A DNA stretch of 64,000 bases from Apiotrichum sp. Y4204 (Eukaryota > Basidiomycota > Tremellomycetes > Trichosporonales > Trichosporonaceae): positions 56,391 through 120,390 of the forward strand of contig JAMYHL010000107.1 in the NCBI GenBank assembly GCA_025531455.1, in the 5' to 3' direction. A program made the translations under genes and the position numbers. Below the pieces are notes generated by a model that saw only the letters and a list, made by a program, of their open reading frames with translations, was not told the DNA's origin and did no database searches. Positions 25,520 to 36,193 of the stretch are shown piece by piece. How positions within the stretch are numbered: position 1 is the first letter of the stretch; every line of letters begins with the position of its first letter.

Positions 25520-26140
25520 AGCGCTGGCGAGTGCAAGCGAGTGCAAGCGAGTGCTGAGCACGAGCGTGTGCAGCAAGGAGCATGTGTCAGCCGTATGGCA
25601 CAAGCGACCCAAGAAGACAGGAACGGAAGAGATGTAATGCGCCGCGACGAGCGACCAGTAGAACGTCATACCACCGCCGAGGCGCGATACCCATGCATTC
25701 GTGGCTGTGCTGGACCCGGGGGGGGGGGGGGGGGGGGGGGGGGGGAAATGCGATGAGCGCAGGCGAGTGTCAGTGGAGAAGCAGAGAAAGGCGGTTGCGA
25801 TGTGAGCATGCGCAGCTCGTGACGGTCGCGGATCTCGTCGGGGAAAAGCTGATTGCGCCTGCAGCAGGACCGAGTATGAGTGAACTCGAGAGTCAAAGAC
25901 CAGCTCATCATGCACGTCAACGCGTCACCGCGACCCGTAAAACATGAGTGCACCAGTGGATCAACATATCAACAGAGAGATCCGGCAACCTGCAGGTAGG
26001 CAGATCTGGGACCCATACCAAACGTCAGTGATACAGGGGAGTTCAAGCTCAGCGCAACCTCCGCCCGCCAACTGCCCAGATACCACCCCAATCCCCCCCA
26101 CTACCCACAAATCGCGCTCAATAATCTCCTCATCTCATGT
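25520..26140. other. Convergent intergenic region, PEF / MTAP
   Basis: About 620 bases, mostly without features except a long poly-G run at 25718-25745 and a short GAGTGCAAGC repeat just after the stop. Confidence 0.6.
25718..25745. repeat. Poly-G homopolymer, 28 nt
   Basis: Uninterrupted run of 28 G on the plus strand in the 3' intergenic region between two convergent genes. Length may be a sequencing approximation. Confidence 0.85.
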
Positions 26141-27573
26141 CTAGTCAAAGTACGGCAGGATGTACGCATACTTCTTCCGCGCCGCCTCGGGCTGCACCTA
26201 GACAAAGTCAACATCTTTTTTCTTTCGTTTTTGTCACTCACATCAGCACGGGTAACGCACGCAAAGCGCATACACCCCTTAACCTCGTCGAGTTCGCCGG
26301 CACTAACGTGTGCCGCGACTTCCTCGAGAATGCCAGCGGCCACCGCCCGCGAGTTGCCCGCGTTCGTGTGCAGTGTCTTGACGACCTCTTCGACAGTCAC
26401 GGGCGCCTCGCCGACGCGCCACGCGTCGTAGTCGGTCGACGTGCAGATGAGCGTGTAGCTGGGGTCAGAGTGGCTAGTTCGTTGGCTCGCTACGTACTCA
26501 ATCTCGCACTCGCGCGCGAGCTTGGCCTCGGGGATGACGCTCATGTTGATAATGTCGCCGCCCCACTGGCGGTACATGAGCGACTCGGCGCGGGTGGAGA
26601 ACGCGGGGCCTGCGGGTCAGTTGGGGCACAAGACGTGAGGGGGTGTTTTTGGCTGATCGGCGTCCTGGTTCTGTAGCCTGGAGGGAGAGAGGTTGGGGGA
26701 TGAGCGAGGGACCGAGCACTACTGCGTACCCCGTTCGCCCGCCCGGAAAACTCCCAACACTCCCAACCCTCCACTCGCTGCACTCTGTTGCTCGCTCGCT
26801 GCACGCTATTGCTATCGCTGCGCTCTGTTGCTCGCTCGCTGCGCTCTGTTGCTCGCTCGCTGCGCTCTGTTGCTCGCTCGCTGCGCTCTGTTGCTCGCTC
26901 GCTGCGCTCGCTCCACGCGCTCCGCCCGGGACTCACCCTCCATGCAGACGACCGTCTTGCCCGTGTGGAGCTTGACGTCTCCGCCGGCCGCAGCAAGGAT
27001 CTTCTCCACGCGCGGGGCCACAAAGGCATTGAGCTTGGTGGAGAAGGGGTCGCCAAACATCGAGTGCACGACGACGCCCTCGCCGCGGAAAAACGTGTCC
27101 GCGCGGATCCCCTTGGTGCGGTCGATAATCTGGTCCGGGATGATAAAGTGTCCCGGGGCGATTTCCTCGCGGAGCGAGCCGACCGCCGAGAAAGCCACGA
27201 TTGCCTCAACGCCGAGATGCTTCAGCGCGGCGATGTTCGCGCGGCCGTTCACCTCGCTTGGCGTGATGGTGTGGTGGGCGCCATGGCGGGAGATAAAGGC
27301 GATCTGGGTGCCGTTCGGGAGCGCCGAGATCGAGATGGGCGAGCTGGGCTTACCCCACGGCTTGGGGGTCAGTGGGTTCTGTGTATTCCATCTCCACTCA
27401 CAGTCTCGATCTCGACCTTGCGCCTGGAGTCAGTTTTGATAAGAACGCGGCACCTACACAAAGGTCAGGTTGTCGAGGTGGTACAAGCCCGACCCGCCAA
27501 TGACGCCGATGAGCACTGGAAAAAGTTAGTGAGCTGCGATGCGCCTAATGTATGTACCCTTTTCGTCAGCCAT
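26141..27573 (-). CDS. MEU1: S-methyl-5'-thioadenosine phosphorylase
   Basis: Cleaves methylthioadenosine to adenine and methylthioribose-1-phosphate in methionine salvage. Exons on minus: 27573-27558, 27515-27458, 27423-27402, 27360-26937, 26609-26498, 26458-26242 and 26197-26141; 301 aa, usual length. Family motifs: [14 protein letters not shown] (phosphate loop), [67 protein letters not shown] and STDYDAW. Every junction keeps frame. The first coding exon is 16 nt. The exon-4 acceptor is AAG at 27363-27361. Intron 4 (26610-26936) carries a 21-bp tandem repeat. Confidence 0.96.
26818..26901. repeat. 21-bp tandem repeat in MTAP intron 4
   Basis: Four perfect consecutive copies (26818-26838, 26839-26859, 26860-26880, 26881-26901) of a unit beginning CTGCGCTCTGTTGCTCGCTC, with degenerate copies on both sides (about 26774-26914). 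It lies close to the 5' splice site, which is at 26936 on the minus strand. Confidence 0.9.
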
Positions 27574-28839
27574 GGTTGTTTGTGTAGAGGAGAGTGCAAA
27601 GACACGTCGTGGTATTGTGACGCGTCGAACGAGCTGCACGCCGCGACGAGCCAGCATCGATGAGCTAGTCACCAAAGTGATCCAGTTCAAGTGGACGATG
27701 AGCAAACGTGCTCTTGTCTGGCGAAAATTCTGGTTCCGCATATCCACAGATTGGCATGTGGCGCACGGACCGGGTGCCGGGCCTGCCGGGTTCCGCGCCA
27801 CGCGTGCCGAAAATAGGTGTTGTTTTGTTTTGGTGCACGTGTTCGGATATTCATGCCAGCAGACATCCGGACCAAAGTGAATAAGCGTATATCCAATGGA
27901 CGGAGTGGCGGGCATGTCCGTCAGTGCGATACCAATATACCAATCTGTATCTCCACGCGCTGTGCGCTATGCCAAGCCTTTTCTGCATTTTCTCGCGCCT
28001 CGGTCCCCCTCGCTTCTTTCACCTTTCTCGGTGTTTGCCCTCCGTCCCCCGCTCGGCGGAGAGAGAAAATAGCGCACACAATGCTGTTCTGGCGTTCTGG
28101 AACGGAGGGTCTCGTGCCTAGTACCCTGGGTGTGCGGAGAGTATCTCAACAAGATACAAAGTACGCACACACTCAAGTACGCAAGTACGCAAGTACGGTT
28201 TGGTGCGTGGTGGATCATGGTGGGTCAGGGTGGCCGATGCCGACATCTCTCGGACACATACGCACCATACACATCAGCGCCATACAGGCCATACAGCTCC
28301 AGGCTCCAGGGCTCCAGGCCCCAGGGGGGTCGATTGCGGGATTGACATCAGTCTGCGATCCCGGGGATCCGGATCCGCAGTGGAGAGAGGAGAGAAGCGT
28401 TTTGTGTGTGGTTCAGAAATCCCTCATAATAGCAAGAGAGAACAGAGCGAGAGAACCAGAGAGCCAGAAACAGTTTCCAAGCCACAATGGCAGAGCTTTT
28501 GGAGTGCATTACATACATGCAGCATTGTCTTAGTGTCCTCGTCTGCCCCTTGTCCGCTGTCCGCTGCATGTACTGTGTGCTGTACAGGTGTCTACGCGCA
28601 GAGATTGTAAGCGAACATCAATTCCATCATTGGATCATTTCAATCGACCAGTCTTACGCCGCCCAGAATGTATGCAACACCACGGCCTCACTCTTTAATG
28701 CAGAGTGTCCCGTGCTCATCCCTCTTCACTATCTGTCTGTTTCTCTGTTTCTCAATCACTTGGTCTCTGTCTCTTTTCCGTCTCTGTCTCTTTTCGTCTC
28801 TCTCTCGCTGCCGCTCTCCTCCATACACCCCTCTCCACC
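27574..28839. other. Divergent intergenic region, MTAP / small membrane protein
   Basis: About 1.27 kb. Contains an AAGTACGC short repeat (28172-28198), and a C/T-rich leader-like stretch before 28840. ORFs are unsupported. Confidence 0.55.
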
Positions 28840-29357
28840 ATGCCCCGCATCAAGGTCTTCAACCCCGCTCGGCTCATCAAGCCCCCAACAGCGCATCAGT
28901 TCGCGCCTCCGCAGCAGCAGCCATCACGTCTCTCCGATCTCGTGATTTTGTTGTGTGAGTCTGGTGGATCTTTGGGTGGGATCGAGGATATCGCAGGTGG
29001 TGGGTGGTGATGGCGGGCAACGCTTCTACGCTTCTACGCTTCTACGCTTCTGTGCCGCCAATCCCGCGAGCCCACCGCCCTCCGTCGATGAGTCCATGAC
29101 CCCGCCCACTACCACCCCCCACCGTCATCACTCTAATCCCAGTCGGCATGGGCCTCGGCGTCCTCCTCTTCGCCCTAATCCATGACCTCCGTCTCCGCCG
29201 CGCCAAGTCTCTCGCAGAACGCACGTGCGTCGCGGCCCACGACCCCGAATCGCAGTCATCCCAGTCTCCGTCACAATCCCCAGCACCGCAGCCTGCCCCC
29301 GAGACACTCCGCTTTGCCCACTCGCACCACCTCGCCACCCACGTCCGCACCGCGTAA
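28840..29357 (+). CDS. Small single-pass membrane protein, unknown
   Basis: Exons 28840-28954 and 29143-29357; 109 aa. Starts MPRIKVFNPARLIKPPTAHQ (basic, mitochondrial-presequence-like). One membrane segment, LVILLFGMGLGVLLFALIHDL (from about residue 34), is formed across the splice junction, followed by RLRRAKS and a Ser/Pro/Gln tail. I do not recognise the family; a small mitochondrial inner-membrane assembly factor is possible, but nothing proves it. Supporting evidence: a CACCATGCC start in good context, a canonical GTGAGT donor, a CTAATCCCAG acceptor, and a membrane helix that appears only when spliced. The intron carries an 8-bp repeat. Confidence 0.65.
29021..29052. repeat. 8-bp short tandem repeat in intron
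   Basis: CTTCTACG repeated about four times inside the intron of the small membrane-protein gene. Confidence 0.8.
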
Positions 29358-30432
29358 CATGTATTGTACACGGCGAACGTGCGCGCGGGGGATGCGTCGC
29401 GAAACGCAAAGAGTGAAGCGGTGGCAGGGAGGTGCTAATTTGGTGGCCTGCACGGAGACGTTATCGAATCCGCAGCCGCTCATCCGCAGGCCCAAAGGGG
29501 GCCTGGGCCATACGCGGGAAGTCAGGCGTGATTCTTCTGGTATTGTGAGATCCGGTCACCACACGTACGCACGAATCAAGCTCAATTCTCTGCATCGCAT
29601 CGCCGATGTCGATGCCCCACCGAGCACCGGACCGAAACCTTTAAACCCTGCACATTCCCCTCCCTACGTTCCCTGATGCCGGCGCCACGGGGCCCAGGCC
29701 CGCCGACCGGCGACGCGGCGACCGGCGCCGACCACCGGCATGCGGCATGCCGCATCCCTTGGTCGCGTCTATTTGCCTACTTCCGAAAGCATTGCACACC
29801 CACCATCACCATCACCATCGCCTTCACTGTTGTCGGCGACTGCGCACATGTCCGCTTCCATTCATCCCATTCTTCTCACGCTACCCACTCTTGGTCTCTC
29901 CTCTCGGTCTTCCTCCGGTGTGCTACTTTCGACCCTCACGACCTCGACTGCCTGGACCCTCTACCCCCGGCATGTGTACGAGTTTACGCATTCCGCGACT
30001 GGTAGGAATGCGTCACTACGCAGTCGGAGATGGGACACTCATTCCACCCACTTGTTGTATGAATACTAGCATTGTACCAGACATGACAGATTGCACGCCG
30101 CACAAGTCACTCCGTACTCCATCCTGATCGCTACGGCTCCCGCGGTGCTGAATCACGGGTGCTGAATATAGCGACGGAGACTACACAGATCCGGGGGGAT
30201 GTACGTACACGTACGTACACAAGGGGCGCTGCGCACCGTGACAAACGGGCCTGGTCGCCGTCGCGCCGTGTCCGTCGTGCCTGCGTGCGCGTCCACGATT
30301 CAGAGCACGTGTACAGCATCAGTTACATACTCGTACAGTCGCAGTGTCTATCTAACCCAAGTGCTATTTGTGCCATGCTGAGTTTAGGCTCTCACACCCC
30401 TTCCCCTCTGGACCTCATCTGCACCGCCGCGA
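29358..30432. other. Convergent intergenic region, 1.07 kb
   Basis: Between the small membrane protein and DBP8, both ending here. Short ORFs only (up to 164 aa, one running in from the upstream exon). A palindromic GTACGTACACGTACGTAC stretch lies at 30200-30217. Confidence 0.5.
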
Positions 30433-32347
30433 CTATTTCAGCGCATCGCGGCGTGCGCGCTTGATCGCCTTGGCCTTGTGGATGGCCTTGCGCTCGCCAA
30501 ACTTGGAGTCGTGCATCTCCTGCAATTGTCAGCAAAACAACAAGAGTTTCCAACACTCACCATGGTAGCCACTCTGCGCGCGACGGACACCTTGTTGAGG
30601 TTTTCCAGCACGGGCTCTTCCGGCATCTCGAGCTCGGTAAGCGTCACATTCACCTCGTCCTCGATGCTCTTGACCAGCTCGACATCGCGCTCAGTCACAA
30701 TCGTGACGGCGACACCACCGCGCCCGGCACGCGCGGTACGTCCGACACGGTGGACATAGTCGTCCGCGCGCCGGGGACAGTCCCAGTTGACAACCATGGC
30801 CACCTGGGGGATATCCAGTCCACGGGAGCCGACGTCGGTAGTCACGAGGATGGGCACCGCGCGTGCGCGGAAGCGCGCGAGGCTGTCGAGACGCTGCGGC
30901 TGGGTGAGGTGGCTGTGGAGCGGGACGGAGGGGAGGCCGAGCTCCTCGAGCAGGAGGTGCAGCAGGTGGGCGGTGGCGCAGCGCTGGGTGAAGATGATGG
31001 TTAGGGGGATGGGGTCTTCTTCGTCTTCCTCGGGGGATTCTTCGCGTTTGCGTTTCGGCTGGGCTTTGGATTTCTTGTTTTTGCTGCTGCGCTTGGCGTC
31101 GTTGTCCTTTAGTGCCAGCATTGGGTGGACGGCGGCCTTTGGCGGGGCGCGCAGCGCAATGTCAATGTCGGATGGCGGATGCTGCAGGAGATAGTAGAGA
31201 TACACGTCGCGGATCTGGGAGGGAATGAAGAGGTATTTCTGCTTGAGGCGCTCGACGGTGAGGGTGCTATGGGAGTCAGTGTGAGTTTAGTAGGCAAGGC
31301 AGGTAGGCGGATTCCCGCCCTAAAAGGCACTCACTCGCTCGCGACGCGGTACACAAACGGAGGGAGCTTTCCCTTCTGCGGCGGCTTCTTGGCGAGGTCC
31401 ATGATTGCGTCCGAGATTGTCGCCGTAAACAGAAGGGTCTGGCGGTTCCGCGGGATCTGCTCAAAGAGAAACGCGAGCTCGGGGGCAAAAGTGGGAGTGA
31501 GCATGCGGTCCGCCTCGTCGAGGACGAGCGTGCGCACCCTCCCAAGCTTGCCCTTGCCCACACCGTCGGATCGGAGGAGATCACACAGTCGTCCGGGCGT
31601 AGCGACAATGACGTGCGGGCGGGCCTCGAGCTCCTGTGCCTGCGCGAGCATGTCCATCCCCCCGACGATCGTGGCGGTTGAAAGACCGAGCGGACGGCCA
31701 ATAGCGAGAAACTGCTCGGAAATCTGGTATGCGAGTTCACGGGTGGGGGTCAACACGACGGCATATACGCCAAACGGATCGCGGGCAATGCTCTCGAGGA
31801 TGGGGAGGGCGAACGCGAGCGTCTTGCCGCTGCCGGTCTTGGCGCCGCCGATGACGTCGCGCCCCGAGAGGATGGGGGGGATACACGCGCTCTGGATCTC
31901 GGTCGGCGTGCGGAGGTTGAGCGCCGCGAGCGCCGCGACAATCGGAGGAGAGAGACCCAGCGCGGGGAACGTCGCTTGCGGGGCGCGCGGCGTGTCGAAC
32001 ACGTCGTTATCGTTATCGTTGTTGCTTTTTGCTTTTGCTTTTGGTGCCCGTGATGCTGGGGTGATGCGGGATGGGGCGGAGAAGCGGGGCTGCGAGGGGC
32101 CCGCCTCTTCCGGTTCAGAGTCAGACTCCGAGTCTGAAGGTGATACAGGGGATCCAGAGGCCGCCCCCGGTCCATCCGAAGCATCGCCATCAGAGCCATC
32201 ATCCGACTCGTCATCGGACCCTTCGGAACCCTCACCCCCGTCGCTCTCACTCTCGCCTCCAGAGTCCGGCCCGCCACCGCGCTTCGCCTCCGCCGCGCGC
32301 GCAAGCATCGCGCGCATGACTTCCGCCGGGTCGATTACCGCGGACAT
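30433..32347 (-). CDS. DBP8: ATP-dependent RNA helicase DBP8 (DDX49 family)
   Basis: Nucleolar DEAD-box helicase of small-subunit ribosome biogenesis. Exons on minus: 32347-31335, 31266-30561 and 30519-30433; 601 aa. An acidic Ser/Asp/Glu-rich N-terminal extension (about residues 25-120) is longer than in budding yeast. Motifs: FPALGL with Q motif (TPTEIQ), Walker A AKTGSGKT (about 169-176), PTRELA (about 201), GG, TPGR (about 250), DEAD (277-280), TAT (308-310), then [27 protein letters not shown] and [13 protein letters not shown]. The C-terminus is basic ([20 protein letters not shown]), as in Dbp8. An acidic/basic insert splits the second RecA domain. Confidence 0.93.
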
Positions 32348-32805
32348 TTCGAGGATGGTGGTGGTGGTGGTGGTTTTGTTGTTGTTGTTGACAATGGCAA
32401 TGGAGGCGGGGGGGATTTCAGAAAATTCTCACCATTGTGTCCCACCTCCACCGCCAGAAACAGAGCTGTACCAGAGCGCGATCTGCGCGATCTGCGCTTC
32501 TGGCGTCATTTATCCCATGCTAATCCCACGCTATTGTAAAGCTAATCACCGCATTACTATAATTACATAATCACCGGTTCGGACTGCTTGATGCGTACCC
32601 GGGCCCCGGGGGTGGGATCGCCATTGTCCGTATTTCGCACGCACTCTGCTGCCCGCGCCACCCAGAAGACTCGCGACCGTCGTCATCACCCCCGTCCGTC
32701 CTCCGTTCTCCGGTCATCGCGTCGTGCGAGCCGTACTAACCCTTAGTGCAGCCTTCCTATCTTCAGTCTTGTCACATCTCCCACTCACCCATCCACGCGC
32801 TCACG
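32348..32805. other. Divergent promoter region, DBP8 / dysferlin-domain gene
   Basis: About 460 bases. A GGT/TTG-type repeat (32358-32390) lies just upstream of the DBP8 start, and C/T-rich leader sequence precedes 32806. Confidence 0.6.
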
Positions 32806-34751
32806 ATGGCCGCCGACGCTCCGCCGCCGCCGCCAGGACCCGTGCCCGTCCCCGCACAGGACCTCGTCACGTCGCTGCCGGCGCCGGTGCTCCGCCTGCT
32901 CATCCTCTTCGCGCGCCCGATCACCATGCTCCGCGGCGCGCTCGAGGTCCTCGCGTGGAAACCCGAGCGCCGCGTCGAGAGCTATCTGCTGATCGGCGCG
33001 TGGTGGGCCGCCTGTCTCGGGGGGGAGTACGCATTCATGTGGCTCCTCCCGCCGCTGCTCTTTGCGCCGCTCCTCCCCCTCCGCCGCCTCCGCATGCCGC
33101 GAAAGAAGACAGCCACCCCGACTCCCGTACAGCCCACCCCTGCGCAGCCTGCAACCTCGGAAACCCTCCTTGCCACCCTTGGGGATCTGCACAAGGTGTT
33201 GGCCCTCCTACCGCCGTCTCCCGTTCTGCCCCTCGAGGCAGTGTACGCCCGCTTCAAGCAGCTGGGCGCGCGCCGCCTGCTCCGCGGCCTCGTCGTCCTC
33301 TGGCTCTTGTGGCTCGTCCTCGGCCGCTTCCTGGGTCTCCGCATCCTTCTCGCAATCGTGGGATCTATACTTCTTCTCCTTCCCTCGCCGCTCCTCGCAC
33401 ACACGGTTCACCTCCTATCCCGTTCCCTCGCAGTCCGCCGCCTCGTCGCCCTCCAATTCGTCCTCATCTTCGGCTCCCCAGACCGCGATTACACGTTTGG
33501 CTCGCCGCTCGGCTGGCTGCGATCCAAATGGGCGTGGTCCCGGCGCCCAGAGACGGCTCTCATGTTTCAGCAAACTGCCAAACCCGCCGCCGAGCCGGAT
33601 CACGCGCCAGCAGACAAGGCCGGCAACCCCATCTACTTCCGCTTCGAGGTGTTTGAGAACCAGCGCTGGTGGATGGGTCTGGATTGGACCAGCGCCCTGC
33701 TTCCACAGGAGCGTCCCAGCTGGTGCGACGTGCATCTCCTCCCCGTCTCGCCCCCTGTCGCATTCACGCTGCCGCCCTCGTCGTCCATCGACGTGCCCGC
33801 GCCGACGGATGCCGAGCCCCGCGCCCAGGTCCGCCGCATGGCCACGTGGCGGTGGCTGGACGACGACTGGACAGTGTACAAGAACACAGGCGACGGCGGC
33901 GCCGCCTCGTCATCCGCCACCGTGAGCGGTGCGCGGGCGCAGCCGGTGCTGAATGACGATGACGCCATAAGCCTGCACTCTACGACGTCTGAGCCGCAAA
34001 ACGCAGGGAGCAAACCCGCGCGGCCTAGCTCTGGGATGTTCGGCACGTCCCCCGACGACTCGGGACACACACGCGCGCCGTCCATGGCCGAAGCCGCGTT
34101 CGCCAAGGGCCTCGGTCGCCTGAAGAATGTCGCGCCGGGACTCAGCGGGCCAATCTCCCCGATAAAAAGCACCAACCCGCGCGCGCGGACGGGGTCGGAA
34201 GCGAGTACCGAGCAGACGGCCGCCCCGGAGGACATCCTCGCCGGTGCGGCTCCGGGTCCGCAGGGCACGCCGGCGAACCGCGACGAGCCGACCGACGCCG
34301 ACGGGTGGGTCTACGGCGACAACAAGTGGGAGAACATGGGCGCAAAAGGCGGTCTTGGAAAGGTAGGATTGAGATCAAAGTGTTACTTTACTGACATTAG
34401 TTTACACGCCGGAGGCGATGGCAGCGGCGTGCAGTGTGTACCGAGACGATACACCGGATCAAGGAGCTGGCCGCGAGTCCGCCCGCGGACGACCGCACAC
34501 CCTCGGGAGAAACGATCACGCCGGGGACGACGCCCGGCGCGCGCTCCGTATCGGGGGGCGCACCGCTCAAGCCGCAGCCGCCGCAGCCGTCCGGGCTGAG
34601 CGTAGCCCGCAAGAGCGTCGAGACGCGGACGACCTCCCCCCCGCCCGCAGTCGCGCCCACACCCCCGCAGAGCGGCTCCAGCGCACTCACGTCGCGCGAC
34701 GAGCAGCTCCGCCTCCGCCTCAAAAAGGCAATGGGGAGCATGGGCGCGTAG
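32806..34751 (+). CDS. Peroxin/dysferlin-domain ER-peroxisome membrane protein (Pex30/Pex24-like)
   Basis: Exons 32806-34362 and 34401-34751; 635 aa. The N-terminal half has several hydrophobic segments (CLGGEYAFMWLLPPLLFAPL; RLLRGLVVLWLLWLVLGRFL; LLAIVGSILLLLPSPLLAHT), like the reticulon-type part of Pex30-family proteins that shape ER domains producing peroxisomes and lipid droplets. Then a dysferlin pair: DysFN IYFRFEVFENQRWWMGLDW (about residue 275) with RPSWCD and MATWRWLDDDWTVYKN (about 345), and DysFC DADGWVYGDNKWENMG (about 497), continuing across the intron into FTRRRRWQRRAV (520). A Ser/Pro linker (about 365-490) separates them. Which Pex28-32 member it matches cannot be decided by eye. 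Confidence 0.87.
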
Positions 34752-35584
34752 TGTATTCTCTTATGCATATCCCACTCTGACGACTTGGAGGATCGGGACT
34801 GGATAAATTTGACTGTTCTTGGCATCTCCCATTCTGCTGTCCTTGTCATGTGCTCACGTACTTGGTCTTCACGCCGCCCTTCTCGTCTCCCATCGCCTGT
34901 TGTTTACCTGACCCAGCAGCCGCACCCTCCTCGTACTCACGCTTGTAACTACTCTAACCTCACCCCGCTCTTCGCGCAACGATACCGTCGGCCGGTTGTC
35001 GGGGTGAAGCCCAAACCGCCATTCCACCACCGGCAGCGTGAGCCCTGAAACAGGGTTCAAGACTTCTAGATCTCCCGCACGGTGTTGCGTCGCCCAAATG
35101 ATGTATATGACCCAAGATGACCCACGGATGACCGCATCTCTGGCCCAGGGCGCCTCTCACATCAGTATCAATCTCCCACAACTCTGTCCGACCCCCACGG
35201 TGTCCACCCCAACCTGGACGTTGGGGGCGCGACGCCCTCAGAGTGAAACGGTGGAGAGAAGGTTCTGGCGGACATACGCGCTACATGATAGAGAGAAAAG
35301 CCGTTATAATGGAGTCGAAAGTCGCTAATGGACCGTACACATTATCGGGGCGGAGGACCAGGCAGACCATCGGGCAGAACAGGTCTTGGAGCAGCGACGA
35401 TTGTCCTACTGTTCTCGTCTCGGCAATGTGGCTGCCCTCGCCATGTAGGACTGAGCACTGAGCTCCTCCATTCTGGGGGTATCCCTCTCGCGGGTATCTA
35501 TGGAGAGAAGTGGAAGCAGAAACAATATAGAACTCGCTCCATCGTGAGGAAATACGCTAAAGACGCCCACAACGCACCACCACA
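34752..35584. other. Intergenic, 830 bases
   Basis: No convincing ORF. The right end carries an AATATAGAAC element (about 35524) 60 nt before the next candidate start. Confidence 0.5.
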
Positions 35585-35824
35585 ATGAAGCTCGCCACAC
35601 TCGCCACACTCCTCTTCGTCGTCCACGCCTTCGCGGCGGCGATCGCGATCGACATCGAGTCCCGCGCCGCGGCCCCCCGACGCCGATGCGCAATGGGGCG
35701 GCGAGTGCAGCGGCCAGCCGTGCTTGAGACGCGACGAGTAGATGGATCGATGAGCGTTGCGGACGTTACGGATCGACGACAGTTAGCATCAGTCAAGGCG
35801 TTTGAACTGTATGGCGAGATGTGA
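35585..35824 (+). CDS. Candidate small secreted protein
   Basis: Single-exon ORF of 79 aa starting MKLATLATLLFVVHAFAAAI, a convincing signal peptide with cleavage probably after AIA, then a basic Arg-rich mature part (RAAAPRRRCAMGRRVQRP) and an ordinary hydrophilic end. Only one Cys. ATG context CACCACAATGAAG is good and a TATA-like element sits about 60 nt upstream, the spacing seen at other small genes here. No family recognised; a chance ORF is possible. Confidence 0.42.
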   Translation: MKLATLATLLFVVHAFAAAIAIDIESRAAAPRRRCAMGRRVQRPAVLETRRVDGSMSVADVTDRRQLASVKAFELYGEM

Positions 35825-36193
35825 ATGAGATCAGTAGCTGAAGGGCTGCTGTGAGGAAATTGACCCCAACTACTGTATCTGCCGGGTTATCTTGTATACT
35901 TGCTGCACCCGCTCGTTCAGTCTGGATTTTACATCAGTTGCAGGTCGTGGGTTTCATTGATCTCGTGGGGACAGATCGCGACGCTTAAACAATGGTTGCC
36001 CTGTAGAGCGTGAGGGTTGGCAGATGCTGTCCACAGTGCCATGTAGTATAACAACCATGCCGCATCAAAACTGCAGTCTTCTTGTGCAGTCACTCTCCCT
36101 TCCTTGGACTTCCATCCCTTGGACTCGCCTTGTCCACCCTCCCGCTCTTGGCACTATCAGAACCGCTGCAGACTTCCGCCAGACTCCGTCCAC
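35825..36193. other. Intergenic, 3' of the phosphoesterase gene
   Basis: About 370 bases. Nothing recognised. Confidence 0.5.
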
